From: an uncultured Fodinibius sp.
GTDB taxonomy: Bacteria > Bacteroidota > Rhodothermia > Balneolales > Balneolaceae
DNA: 64,000 nucleotides
Direction of reading: 5' to 3'
Assembly: GCA_913057775.1 (NCBI GenBank)
Contig: CAJXOG010000008.1
Coordinates: 62,001-126,000, forward strand
Below the pieces are notes generated by a model that was not told where the DNA came from, searched no databases, and saw only the letters and a program-made list of their open reading frames with translations. Below, one piece after another: positions 44,918-53,571 of the stretch. The position numbers were made by a program, and so were the translations under genes. Within the stretch, counting starts at the first letter, position 1; every line of letters begins with the position of its first letter.

Positions 44918-45757
44918 ATGGAAACCAATTATTTAATTATCGGAGGAACCGGTAAAACCGGCCGAAAAGTAGTATCAAATCTCAAAGAACATGGATATAA
45001 CGTACGGGTCGGATCCAGGAACGGGTCTCCCTCCTTTCGGTGGGAGGATCCGTCAAACTGGAGTGATGTGCTTGAAGGTATCGACAAGATGTATATTGTT
45101 TTTTATCCTGATTTGGCTGTACCCGGAGCGTATGAAGCCATTCAGAAACTTGTGGAGGTGGCAAAATCAGCCGGAGTGAAAAAAGCCGTGTTGCTTTCAG
45201 GTAAGGGAGAAAAAGAAGCAGAACGATGCGAGCAACTCATAGCGAATTCAGGGCTGAACTATACCCTCGTGCGAGCCTCCTGGTTTAACCAAAACTTCAG
45301 CGAAAGTTTCTTTGTTGATCCCGTAATTTCGGGGGATGTAGCCCTGCCCATGCCGGATGCAAAAATTCCCTTTGTAGATACCGATGATATTGCCGATGTG
45401 GTAACCGCTTCCCTTACAGATGACCAACACAACGGACAAACCTACGAAGTGACCGGCCAACGGAAACTGAGTTTTGCCGAGGCTGTTGAGGAAATTTCAA
45501 AAGCTACTGGCAGAGTCATTACCTACCGGCCGATCTGCCTGGCGGAATACACTGAAGGAATGAAAATAGCCGGGCTTCCTGCCGATTATGTCTGGCTTTT
45601 TGAATACCTCTTTAAAGAGGTTCTTGGGAACCCTAAAAACCAAGTGGTGAGTAATGATGTGGAGCGGGTATTAGGACGGAAAGCTAAGGACTTTTCTGAG
45701 TTTGCTGCAGCTGCTGCTGAAGCCGGTGTCTGGGAGCCGAAAGTCTCATATATTTAA
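44918..45757 (+). CDS. NmrA-like NAD(P)-binding protein
   Basis: A 279-residue protein of the atypical short-chain dehydrogenase group. It begins with the nucleotide-binding IIGGTGKTGRKVVSNL and continues with NVRVGSR and VKKAVLLSGKGEKEAE. RASWFNQNFSE and PFVDTDDIADVV follow, as in AFUA_2G17970-like/NmrA proteins. The catalytic Tyr-x-x-x-Lys is not evident, so it is more likely a redox sensor or a specialised reductase. It lies 36 bases after the DUF1772 gene. Confidence 0.85.
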   Translation: METNYLIIGGTGKTGRKVVSNLKEHGYNVRVGSRNGSPSFRWEDPSNWSDVLEGIDKMYIVFYPDLAVPGAYEAIQKLVEVAKSAGVKKAVLLSGKGEKEAERCEQLIANSGLNYTLVRASWFNQNFSESFFVDPVISGDVALPMPDAKIPFVDTDDIADVVTASLTDDQHNGQTYEVTGQRKLSFAEAVEEISKATGRVITYRPICLAEYTEGMKIAGLPADYVWLFEYLFKEVLGNPKNQVVSNDVERVLGRKAKDFSEFAAAAAEAGVWEPKVSYI

Positions 45758-45909
45758 CCATATTAATGGTCTGCATGCAATGAAGTTTAAATACTTAATA
45801 CTTTTCCTCATAGTTTAGCTATTATCAGCATTGCGGCTTCTGAACCGTAGGTAGATCTGAATGGGATGCTTCTGGGAAACCATATCATTTGTTAAAATGG
45901 AATTAAAAA

Positions 45910-46131
45910 ATGAAACAATTCGATAAGTTACGGCCGATTTTTCAGTGGATTATTGCCATTGCATTTGCCGTGATACTCGGCTTACTCCTGTATGGCTGGA
46001 TCGTGAAAGTAAATGAATCCACTATCTGGGCCCTAGGGATCTTTGTAATGGTTCCGGTCATACAGTTTTTCATTACCCCGCTGTTCATGCTGCTGGGATT
46101 CTACACCTATTACTCCATGGATTATACGTAA
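45910..46131 (+). CDS. Small membrane protein, unknown
   Basis: A 73-residue protein with two transmembrane helices (FQWIIAIAFAVILGLLLYGWI and WALGIFVMVPVIQFFITPLFML) and a short polar linker. Its family is unknown. It follows a 152-base gap that contains a short, stop-interrupted signal-peptide-like frame. Confidence 0.45.
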   Translation: MKQFDKLRPIFQWIIAIAFAVILGLLLYGWIVKVNESTIWALGIFVMVPVIQFFITPLFMLLGFYTYYSMDYT

Positions 46132-46188
46132 ATAAAGCTATCAGTTCAGTATGATTTGCTCTCTTCATTGGTAGCTAAAGTATTGATG

Positions 46189-46839
46189 TTACTTCATAGT
46201 TCGATTCCGGTCAATCCAGTATCCCCATCCAACAAACAGCCACTGCAAGTGGCCTACCCATGCAATTGATTCGGTATTGCTTGGTGTTGGCCCAAATACA
46301 TTGCCAAAATAAATGATCGTTAAAAAAGTGGCCAGTCCCCAAAATGTATATTTACCAACCCTGTTTTTCGCTTTTGTCGTGTTGAGATAAAGAGCTATTC
46401 CAATACCAAAGAAGAGAAATTCAACGAAAAGCGTACCTATTAATGAGTTCCATAATCCGAATCCTAATTCAGGTGATGCTCCGGGAAACAATGGTAAATC
46501 CGGGCGGTGTACAATTAAGTCCAGTACCCAATGGCTTACTACACACAGACCTAAAATGATGGCTGCTTTTGTATTTTTTCGAAAAAGCCAATACCCCACT
46601 CCAAAGAGTATCCCCCATATACATACCATGAGCAGGCTGTGTGAAAAGGGATAACTGACAAAATCCAGAGGCGTTACGGTTGTGATACCCGGAGCTATCT
46701 TAACATGTTCTATACCCAAAATGAGAAGAGTGGGCCAGAGTAAATCAACAAATAGTACTGCTAGAATTAGGGTGCCAATAGACACCTTCGGTGCTACTGA
46801 CTTGGCTCCAAATCCAACACCAAAATGACCTAATAACAT
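46189..46839 (-). CDS. YdjM-like metal-dependent membrane hydrolase family protein
   Basis: A 216-residue protein with five or six transmembrane helices. The conserved polar motifs of the YdjM/DUF457-type family are visible: LLGHFGVGFGAKS (His near the N-terminus), YPFSHSLL (His in a membrane loop) and SHWVLDLIVHRPDLP (SHxxxDxxxHR). These His/Asp residues are thought to bind a metal. The family is annotated as membrane hydrolases without proven substrates. It is monocistronic. Confidence 0.7.
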   Translation of the reverse strand: MLLGHFGVGFGAKSVAPKVSIGTLILAVLFVDLLWPTLLILGIEHVKIAPGITTVTPLDFVSYPFSHSLLMVCIWGILFGVGYWLFRKNTKAAIILGLCVVSHWVLDLIVHRPDLPLFPGASPELGFGLWNSLIGTLFVEFLFFGIGIALYLNTTKAKNRVGKYTFWGLATFLTIIYFGNVFGPTPSNTESIAWVGHLQWLFVGWGYWIDRNRTMK

Positions 46840-46879
46840 TATAATTTATATTTAATATCCGATTACAATTTTCAATTGG

Positions 46880-47041
46880 TTAGCTTACGTCACAATAGAA
46901 TATCTTCGGTGTCTTGATGAACAGTTCTATCGGATAACAGCGTATCCAAATTTCGGATAAGTTACGACCAATTATAATATCTTCAAATACCTGAACCTCT
47001 AAATGATCCTGCAATGATTGAATTTTTTCCGTAAGCCCTGC
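46880..47041 (-). pseudogene. Unidentified coding relic
   Basis: A 53-codon open stretch ends in TAA (46880-46882) and opens right after a TAG with no start. It reads like a real protein tail (GLTEKIQSLQDHLEVQVFED, then GRNLSEIWIRCYPIELF), but I recognise no family. The rest of the 46840-47140 gap shows nothing. Confidence 0.3.
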
Positions 47042-47191
47042 CTATTCCAGTTTTATGGTGACTAATAATTTTTGCTATCCCAACAGACCCTTAGAATGGG
47101 CAACAAAACTTGTAATTAAGGAAGTTGATTAACGCAAATTGTGGGAAACCCCACAGTGGGAAAGGTAAATAAAGAAAGAATATGTAGTGCT

Positions 47192-47458
47192 ATGAATTCT
47201 GTAGAAAAGAAAAAGGAGTACGATGCGAAGCTCGACTCCAAAAAGCGCCTGACCATTAGAGGTGACCGAACAAAGCATTATTATGTCACCGAATATGAGG
47301 ATGGCTCTGTTGAACTCAGCCAACGGGAGCTTATCCATCCCGATGAAATTTCCAAAAGGACTCTGGAAATGATGGACAAGGCGATGAAGAATCTTGAAGA
47401 AGGTAAGGTCTCAAAGCCGATGGATATGGAAGAACTCGAAAAGCTGCTTCAGGACTAA
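47192..47458 (+). CDS. Orphan antitoxin-like small protein
   Basis: A protein of 88 residues from the ATG at 47192. It starts KKKEYDAKLDSKKRLTIRG and continues with YYVTEYEDGSVELSQRELI and a helix-rich acidic C-terminus ending in EELEKLLQD. This arrangement recalls type II antitoxins: a short beta-strand DNA-binding part followed by a toxin-binding helical tail. No toxin gene of the expected size follows. The frame extends upstream to a GTG (47141), but the ATG is preferred. Confidence 0.45.
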   Translation: MNSVEKKKEYDAKLDSKKRLTIRGDRTKHYYVTEYEDGSVELSQRELIHPDEISKRTLEMMDKAMKNLEEGKVSKPMDMEELEKLLQD

Positions 47459-47580
47459 TCGCATAGGGTTAACCACCAGAAAAAGAAGAAATTTCATGTA
47501 CCATCATATGTAACATCAGTATGACTATTATTGCCGGTTTCTTGAAATAGCCCCATCCGAAAGAGTGGCAATAAAATAAG

Positions 47581-47609
47581 CAATGCCCACCTGGAATAGG
47601 CGGGCATTG
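47581..47609 (-). terminator. Terminator associated with the tRNA-Arg fragment
   Basis: CAATGCCC pairs with GGGCATTG (47581-47588 with 47602-47609), extended inward by CCT/AGG past one mismatch, with a GGAAT loop. On the minus strand it lies just after the tRNA fragment's 3' end and is followed by a T-rich tail, as for a tRNA transcript. Confidence 0.7.
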
Positions 47610-47616
47610 TTGTGAA

Positions 47617-47664
47617 GTACGCCCGAAAGGATTCGAACCCTTAACCTTCTGATCCGAAGCCAGA
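47617..47664 (-). pseudogene. 3' half of a tRNA-Arg(TCG) gene (attachment site)
   Basis: The minus strand reads an anticodon arm (TCTGG, loop CTTCGGA, TCAGA; anticodon TCG), the variable region, a normal T-arm with loop TTCGAAT and the 3' acceptor strand CGGGCGT. The D-arm and 5' acceptor strand are missing, so it is not a complete tRNA. Its 3' end points left and the tyrosine integrase lies 245 bases to its right. This is the geometry expected for the distal attachment site of an element integrated in tRNA-Arg. Confidence 0.8.
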
Positions 47665-47790
47665 TTTGAGCCATTTCCGTAGGTTTCCGAGCACGTACAA
47701 ATATTTCGGTAAATCGTTGCATTTCATGGTTTTATAGCGTAATCTACTTCCGGGTGGTTACGAGCATTTACGGCCCAAGCCAAGTATTCT

Positions 47791-47827
47791 GTTACCCAAA
47801 TGTTACCCAAATTTCGATTTGGGTAAC
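47791..47827. repeat. Direct and inverted repeats upstream of the integrase
   Basis: GTTACCCAAAT occurs at 47791-47801 and 47802-47812, and its exact inverse at 47817-47827. The second and third copies form an 11-bp perfect hairpin with a TTCG loop. No T-run follows. The arrangement suggests integrase arm-binding sites or a regulatory hairpin ahead of int. Confidence 0.6.
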
Positions 47828-47908
47828 AAGAAATAAAACGCTGAACTAGTACCCTTCCACGTCTGATTTATGGTCAGACAAGGCAGGGTTATTAATTTTA
47901 AAATTACT

Positions 47909-49195
47909 ATGCCTTCAAAAAGACTAACTCATAAATTTGTCGAGGGATTAAAACCCCCGAAAAAAACCATAGAATATTATGATGAAAAGGAGTCGGGATT
48001 AATTTTAAGACTATCAAAAGCCGGTTCTAAAACCTTTGCATATAGATACCGTTTCGCTGGTAAAAATAGGCGATTTACTATTGGTAGATTTCCTGCTGTT
48101 GGTCTTTCTGATGCAAGGGCTAAGGTGATGAAGTTAAAGGTCAAGGTTAATGATGGCATAGATCCACAGGCAGAAAAGGAGAAGCGCAGATACAAGCCCA
48201 ACGAATTAACTTTTCGGGAGCTTGCCGATATCTTTTCTAAACAGCACTTGCCTACCCTTGCAGAAAGAACACAAGCTGAATATCAGCGCCATATTGATGT
48301 TGAGTTAATAGAGAATCACAATTGGGGTGAGATACCTGTTTCTGAATTTACCAGTCAACATGTACGGGAGGTTCTAAATCAAAAGGGTCAGGTAGAGGGT
48401 AAATTTACTATGGCCAATCGCATTAGGTCGACTGCATCTAAGATTTTCGATTTCGGTTTAACCAATGTAGGAATAAAGCTTGAAAGGAATCCAGTTGAGA
48501 ATACCCCCGTATTTGATCAAGGTGAGAATGTGAGAGATCGAGTTTACAACGAAGAAGAAATTAAGGAGCTATGGAAGTACTGGGAGACGAAGCCAGAACC
48601 GATCCAATCATATTATAAAATATTGCTTTTAACAGGGCAGCGAAAAACCGAAACGATGCTTATGGAATGGTCAGAAATAAGCTGGAATAAAGCATGTAAG
48701 CGCATAAGAATCGGCGAAGATGGAAAGCCTAAACAAGAAGCCTTTTTAGCGGATATTTGGACAATACCAGGAGAAAGGGCCAAAAATAATGAGGAGACCG
48801 ATGTACCTTTATCTGATATGGTTAAAGAGATATTGGAAAAGCTAAAGCCAATTACCGGAGATAGTAAGTATGTTTTTGAGTCACCTCGTATCAAAGGTCA
48901 GCCATTAAATAGTGTTAAGAGTACGGACGAAAAGATTCAAAATGAAACGGATGTTTCCGATTTTAGGATTCATGATTTAAGGCGCACAGTAGCAACTAAG
49001 TTGGAGGAAAGTCTCGTTGATCAAATTGTGATTCAAAAAATAATGAATCATAAGATTGAAGGAGTTACAGGCAGGCATTACCAATGGTACAACTATAACG
49101 ATAGAAAGCTTGAGGCATTAAATCGGTGGAGTTGGAGAGTTAGGAGCATTATATCTGGAGAGAAAGCAGAAACAAAGATTCATAAATTAGGATAA
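47909..49195 (+). CDS. int: P4-type tyrosine site-specific integrase
   Basis: A protein of 428 residues from the ATG at 47909. The N-terminal arm-binding domain (DUF4102/PF13356 type) reads LKPPKKTIEYYDEKESGLIL and FAYRYRFAGKNRRFTIG. The core-binding domain covers ~residues 95-200. The catalytic domain keeps the tetrad: Arg in LLTGQRKTE, His-x-x-Arg in IHDLRRTVA, and the nucleophile region in GVTGRHYQWYNY. The gene is the left-hand operator of the element and sits immediately inside the tRNA-Arg fragment. The reaction is integration and excision at the tRNA 3' end. Confidence 0.93.
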   Translation: MPSKRLTHKFVEGLKPPKKTIEYYDEKESGLILRLSKAGSKTFAYRYRFAGKNRRFTIGRFPAVGLSDARAKVMKLKVKVNDGIDPQAEKEKRRYKPNELTFRELADIFSKQHLPTLAERTQAEYQRHIDVELIENHNWGEIPVSEFTSQHVREVLNQKGQVEGKFTMANRIRSTASKIFDFGLTNVGIKLERNPVENTPVFDQGENVRDRVYNEEEIKELWKYWETKPEPIQSYYKILLLTGQRKTETMLMEWSEISWNKACKRIRIGEDGKPKQEAFLADIWTIPGERAKNNEETDVPLSDMVKEILEKLKPITGDSKYVFESPRIKGQPLNSVKSTDEKIQNETDVSDFRIHDLRRTVATKLEESLVDQIVIQKIMNHKIEGVTGRHYQWYNYNDRKLEALNRWSWRVRSIISGEKAETKIHKLG

Positions 49196-49206
49196 CAGGA
49201 ATAGGA

Positions 49207-50016
49207 ATGGATTTAATTGATCGGGATATCATACAACAAAAATATGATCGCTATGTGGAGCATTATAATAAGTCGAATAATCTTATTGCTACTTATGCTG
49301 AGTTATTGACCATAAAAGAAGGTCTCCAACAGCGACTCCAAGAGTTAAATGAAAAGATCGATTTATTTATTGATGATATAGAATACTATTTGGAGAAAAT
49401 TTACGACTCTACTACCTCCTCGGACGGGAAGGATATAGAAGAGGATTTAGTAGTATCCAACCATGTAAAGCTGGTGGAAAATATCATTGAGCATATCAAA
49501 TGGGAAGTAGGCCACTTCTTACATATTTCCCAACCAAATGATTTTGTTAATCAAAATTATAGGCAGATTGAAAAAGTTTTTAATGCTTACTCCCAACATG
49601 GACAAGAGCAAAAAACGAGAAGAGCCTTGGAATCTATAACTTTTTACGGAGAGGAATATGAGCAAGTTTATTACCATCTCAGTGGGATAAAAGCAGTTAC
49701 CAGTAAAATTATTGATAGAGATTACCCTACAGAGCTAAAGGATTATAGAGATCTGCAAGAACAGGAAAAGAAAGAGATTGCTGAAGAGTACAGGCCTCAT
49801 CATAATACTCGTGAAGGGTTAGTTGAGGACTTACAAAAGGTTATTCATGATATTCAGACGCAACCTCGGTTTTTTCATAAGGATGGTACGATTAAGCATA
49901 CAACCGTAGCTGGTTATGCTGTTTCTCAAAAGTGGTTTGCCGATAAGTATGGTTATGGAGAGAGGGGGCTTCATGGGCATATTAAAAAAATAAGCAAGGG
50001 TATGAAGAGTACATGA
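49207..50016 (+). CDS. Element-encoded hypothetical protein (coiled-coil/helix-rich)
   Basis: A 269-residue, charged, largely helical protein. Heptad-like segments appear near residues 30-65 (QQRLQELNEKIDLFIDDIEY) and again near residues 165-190. A C-terminal segment (KHTTVAGYAVSQKWFADKYG) could be a winged-helix or helix-turn-helix motif. It starts 11 bases after the integrase and is probably co-transcribed with it. I recognise no family; a role in excision or replication control is only a guess. Confidence 0.5.
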   Translation: MDLIDRDIIQQKYDRYVEHYNKSNNLIATYAELLTIKEGLQQRLQELNEKIDLFIDDIEYYLEKIYDSTTSSDGKDIEEDLVVSNHVKLVENIIEHIKWEVGHFLHISQPNDFVNQNYRQIEKVFNAYSQHGQEQKTRRALESITFYGEEYEQVYYHLSGIKAVTSKIIDRDYPTELKDYRDLQEQEKKEIAEEYRPHHNTREGLVEDLQKVIHDIQTQPRFFHKDGTIKHTTVAGYAVSQKWFADKYGYGERGLHGHIKKISKGMKST

Positions 50017-50104
50017 AAAGTACTTACTCTTCTTAATCTTTTCCGTGCAGTAACGGTAACATGCGGTCAGTTACAAACGAAAACACTAAAAGTAATTGAC
50101 CGTT

Positions 50105-50305
50105 ATGGAAAAATTAATACGCCCACAAGTACTCGCAGACAAACTAGGAATTGGCCTATCTACCCTTTATGACAGGATGAAGGAGCCTGACTTTCCCCGC
50201 AAAGTCCAGATTTCTAAAAATGCCGTTGGCTTCCGTGAGTCTGAAATCATGGAATGGATTGAAGCTAATACCGAAAATAAAGCAATTCATAAATTAGTGG
50301 AATAA
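50105..50305 (+). CDS. AlpA-like helix-turn-helix regulator
   Basis: A protein of 66 residues from the ATG at 50105; an in-frame TTG at 50096 is also possible. It contains the AlpA pattern IRPQVLADKLGIGLSTLYDR followed by FPRKVQIS and VGFRESEIMEWIEA. AlpA/excisionase-like proteins control integrase or replication genes of P4-like elements. It overlaps the next ORF by one base (TAATG). Confidence 0.85.
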   Translation: MEKLIRPQVLADKLGIGLSTLYDRMKEPDFPRKVQISKNAVGFRESEIMEWIEANTENKAIHKLVE

Positions 50306-50559
50306 TGAGGTCAGACCTACTAAAGGTAGGTATGATCTCTAATACCGTCACCATAGAGAAAGAAAACCAAAATGGTGAGGAGGTATGCCTACCTGAATTC
50401 CCAGATCACGTGCATAAGGATGTCCAAAGTATTGCTGAGTTATATCATCAATTAGGTGACCAGTCTAATGCATTTGAGCCTAATTTACAATACGTAAGGG
50501 AAAAGTATTCTGTTTTTGAATGGCCTGAAATAAGAACTTCATACAAAACTACTTTTTAG
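50305..50559 (+). CDS. Small element protein, unknown
   Basis: An 84-residue hydrophilic protein with no recognised domain, coupled to the AlpA-like gene by a TAATG overlap and 1 base away from the helicase gene. Its place in the operon suggests a regulatory or replication accessory part. Confidence 0.5.
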   Translation: MRSDLLKVGMISNTVTIEKENQNGEEVCLPEFPDHVHKDVQSIAELYHQLGDQSNAFEPNLQYVREKYSVFEWPEIRTSYKTTF

Positions 50560-50560
50560 A

Positions 50561-51997
50561 ATGCAGCAATTAACACCAGAAATAATAAAGAATGGTGTGT
50601 TAAAACACGCCAAGCCACCATCCCCTACGCCTCACGAAGAAGTACTTAAAAGGCTTCTTGGCATGGTAGAGGACGTCAACTTTTACCAGGAAGCTGGAAC
50701 CGATAAGCCCAATAAGAAGCACTATATAGTAATTACGATTGAGAAAATATTAGAGCTCGCTGAAAACAATAATTGGGGATTATGTAAAAAGCATGACTTT
50801 ATATACCTGTACAATGGGGCTTATTGGAGTCAGCTTGAGGAAGACCAATTGGAAACCTTTTTAGGCCAAGCAGCCCGAAAGATGGGGGTCAATAAATTTG
50901 ACGCCCATTACTATCAATTTCGTGAAAAATTGCTCAAGCAATTTATGAGTATTGCTCACCTGCCCACTCCCGAAAAGCCGGATGAACTTGTTCTTATCAA
51001 CCTTAAAAATGGAACCGTTGAAATTAATCCAGCGAGTAAAGAGCCGGTTAAGATTCGCCCTCCCAGGCAAGCGGATTTCCTAACCTATCAGCTACCGTTT
51101 GGATATAATAACAAGGCGTCTTCGCCAAGATTCATCCAGTATTTGGATGAGGTACTACCTGATAGGGACATGCAGCAGTTACTTGCTGAGTTTGTTGGGT
51201 ATGTGTTTGTTAATACCTCCACACTTAAGCTTGAAAAAGCGTTAATACTACTTGGTCCCGGTGGGAATGGTAAGAGCGTGTTTTTTGAGATTGTCAATGC
51301 TCTCCTTGGCAGTGAAAACGTCTCCACCTATACTCTTCAGTCGTTAACAGACAAATCCGGGTATTATCGGGCAAAATTGGCTAACCGACTGGTTAATTAT
51401 GCGAGTGAGATCAATGGGAGTATGGATACAGCTCTGTTTAAACAGCTGGTATCCGGAGAACCTGTTGAAGCTCGCTTGCCCTACGGTGAACCCTTCACTC
51501 TTATTGATTATGCCAAGCTTATCTTTAACTGTAATGAGCTACCAACTGATGTTGAGCATACCACTGCCTTTTTTCGTCGGTTTATGATTGTTCCTTTTGA
51601 CAAAACCATTCCCGAAGATCAGCAGGATAAGGAGTTAGCCGCGAATATTATTCGGAACGAGCTTTCAGGTGTGTTTAATTGGGTCTTGGATGGACTTCAA
51701 CGACTTTTAAAGCAAAGAGGATTCACATCCTGCGAAGCAGTAGAGAAGCAAAATGAGAAGTATCGTATGGAGTCTGATTCGGTGTTGAAGTTTCTGAATG
51801 AAAGTAATTATAAAAAATCCATTGAGCTATATGTTACACTTTCCACAATATTCAGTGAGTATAAAGGATTTTGTGGTGAAGACGGATACTATCCGGTAGG
51901 GAAGAGTAAATTTAAGAAGCGACTTCAAAATAGTGGAATAAAGGTGACGCGAAAATCAGTTGGCAACGTCGTCTATCTACGGAAACCCCAACAATAA
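50561..51997 (+). CDS. D5/P4-like SF3 helicase (replication protein)
   Basis: A 478-residue protein of the phage/plasmid primase C-terminal (P4 family) class. After a ~200-residue D5_N-like region, the SF3 helicase core has Walker A GPGGNGKSVFFE near residue 232, a B/B' region (VNYASEINGSMD) and the sensor motif LIFNCNELPT near residue 325. The C-terminus carries a small winged-helix (KSKFKKRLQNSGIKVTRKSV). No primase domain precedes it; the Toprim-like gene at 52116 supplies that function. It would unwind the element's origin. Confidence 0.88.
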   Translation: MQQLTPEIIKNGVLKHAKPPSPTPHEEVLKRLLGMVEDVNFYQEAGTDKPNKKHYIVITIEKILELAENNNWGLCKKHDFIYLYNGAYWSQLEEDQLETFLGQAARKMGVNKFDAHYYQFREKLLKQFMSIAHLPTPEKPDELVLINLKNGTVEINPASKEPVKIRPPRQADFLTYQLPFGYNNKASSPRFIQYLDEVLPDRDMQQLLAEFVGYVFVNTSTLKLEKALILLGPGGNGKSVFFEIVNALLGSENVSTYTLQSLTDKSGYYRAKLANRLVNYASEINGSMDTALFKQLVSGEPVEARLPYGEPFTLIDYAKLIFNCNELPTDVEHTTAFFRRFMIVPFDKTIPEDQQDKELAANIIRNELSGVFNWVLDGLQRLLKQRGFTSCEAVEKQNEKYRMESDSVLKFLNESNYKKSIELYVTLSTIFSEYKGFCGEDGYYPVGKSKFKKRLQNSGIKVTRKSVGNVVYLRKPQQ

Positions 51998-52022
51998 AAA
52001 CTTTTCTTTTGAACCTGCATTT

Positions 52023-52098
52023 GCTACATCAGCTACACAGTACCTTGATTTAAACGATGTAGAAGACTTTAGGATGTAGGAAATGCAAGAAATGTAGC
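52023..52098. repeat. Clustered CTACA/TGTAG repeats ahead of the primase-like gene
   Basis: GCTACAT at 52023-52029 has an inverse partner ATGTAGC at 52092-52098; GCTACA recurs at 52032 and GATGTAG at 52056 and 52073. They lie just upstream of the 52116 start codon. They may be protein-binding sites or a structured leader. Confidence 0.4.
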
Positions 52099-52115
52099 TC
52101 TATAAAAAACTTTTT

Positions 52116-53108
52116 ATGAGACAGGATATTACAACATATCGTTACAGACTTGACGAGAGTAGTAAGAAGTTTCAGTGTCCGCAATGCCGAAAGAAACGGT
52201 TTGTTAGGTACACAGACTATCAAACCGGTAAGTATATTGATGATGAATTTGGACGTTGTGACCGGGAAAGTAGCTGTGGGTATTTTAAAGATCCGTACAG
52301 GAATGGCTATGGGCAAGAGGATGATTCCTATTGGCACCAAAGAAGCGTTTTAAAAGCAGAGCCCCAACGTATCGACCACATACCTCAAAAGTTTTTTACG
52401 GCCAGTTTAAAAGGCTATAACCAAAATCACTTTATCCAATATCTGCACTCGCTTTTTGACAGAGAGGTTGTTCAAGAGCTCATAAACACCTACCACATTG
52501 GCACTTCCAAACATTGGGATGGAGCTACGGTTTTCTGGCAAATGGATGGCCAGGGCAACGTCCGAACAGGTAAGGTAATGCTATATGATATCTATGGCCA
52601 TCGAGTTAAGGATCCCTATCCTCATATTAACTGGGTACATAGCTTATTATATGATAGTTATAATCTTCAACAGTGTTTCTTTGGAGAGCATCTGTTGATA
52701 AGTGATAAGCGTATTCCCGTAGCCATTGTTGAAAGTGAGAAAACAGCAATCATTAGCAGCGTATATTTCCCCGAATTTATTTGGCTTGCAGCAGGGTCTA
52801 AGTCTAATCTTAAGCCTGAACGTTGCAAGTCATTGATTGGACGAAGTGTGACGCTATTTCCTGATTTAGGAGCTTACCAGGATTGGCAAAAGAAAGCCGA
52901 AAGTCTATCATACTTTTGTGACATTGGAGTTTCGGATATCCTTGAAGCAAGTACTGATAGTAATGACAAAGAAGAGGGATATGATTTAGCTGATTATTTG
53001 ATTCAGTATAAGGTTGATAGATTTCTTAAAGCCGCAGAGTCTATTAACACTAATATCGACGTTGAACTAAACGAAAAGGGATATCCAGCTTCCTGGGATG
53101 ATCTTTGA
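52116..53108 (+). CDS. DUF6371-like zinc-finger/Toprim primase-like protein
   Basis: A 330-residue protein. The N-terminus is a zinc finger of the CPQCRK...RCDRESSCGYF kind, as in primase and DUF6371 proteins. The later VAIVESEKTAIISS (Glu) and VTLFPDLGAYQDW (Asp) correspond to the acidic motifs of a Toprim fold. Together this fits a mobile-element primase or primase-like protein paired with the SF3 helicase upstream. It is followed by the iteron-like cluster at 53193-53305. The DUF6371 label is from memory of the pattern. Confidence 0.75.
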   Translation: MRQDITTYRYRLDESSKKFQCPQCRKKRFVRYTDYQTGKYIDDEFGRCDRESSCGYFKDPYRNGYGQEDDSYWHQRSVLKAEPQRIDHIPQKFFTASLKGYNQNHFIQYLHSLFDREVVQELINTYHIGTSKHWDGATVFWQMDGQGNVRTGKVMLYDIYGHRVKDPYPHINWVHSLLYDSYNLQQCFFGEHLLISDKRIPVAIVESEKTAIISSVYFPEFIWLAAGSKSNLKPERCKSLIGRSVTLFPDLGAYQDWQKKAESLSYFCDIGVSDILEASTDSNDKEEGYDLADYLIQYKVDRFLKAAESINTNIDVELNEKGYPASWDDL

Positions 53109-53192
53109 TGGTTATTCAAAATTGGGCTAAAGCTATTGTTTGTTGGTAATTCTTCCCATTTGCTCAGGTCCATTTTTTTCAATTAAAATGAC

Positions 53193-53305
53193 AGGGGTCC
53201 AAGTTGGGGCCAAGCAGGGGTACAAGCTAGGGGCCATGCTCTCAAAAGTCTCTTCAATAACACACAAGGGGTGTTTTAGCTTATTTGATAAGGGGCCCAA
53301 GCTCA
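53193..53305. repeat. Iteron-like direct repeats (candidate replication origin)
   Basis: Four copies of an AGGGG(T/C)(C/A)CAAG-like unit start at 53193, 53205, 53216 and 53229 (spacing 11-13 bases), with related units at 53267 and 53291. The rest of the 53109-53550 gap is A+T-rich and non-coding. Position beside the primase and helicase genes suggests an origin or replication-control region. Confidence 0.5.
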
Positions 53306-53571
53306 GAACTTTTTCAGTCAATTATATTTCTAATTATTGGCAGTAAACAAAGAATAGTGCCGAAATATAGATATGATTGACTATTCCGATGACATGATAT
53401 TTTGATGATGAGATAGGTAATGTCATCATACGAACTTAAATGAAAGGTGCTATCGCCAGATTGATGAATTTAGATTTAGGCTAATCAAAATATGTGTTTT
53501 AGATAATTTTTTAGTTATTACCTGCAAAAAGGGTCGAACTTCCGCCCATATTGAAGGTGAAAAATAAAATT

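Noticed and set aside
45780-45815. Signal-peptide-like frame MKFKYLILFLIV
   Set aside because: It stops after twelve codons and continues only in other frames. It may be a degraded leader, but there is too little to call.
53140-53346. Plus-strand frame of 68 residues in the gap after the primase-like gene
   Set aside because: It runs through the G-rich repeats, has no ribosome-binding site and no protein-like composition.
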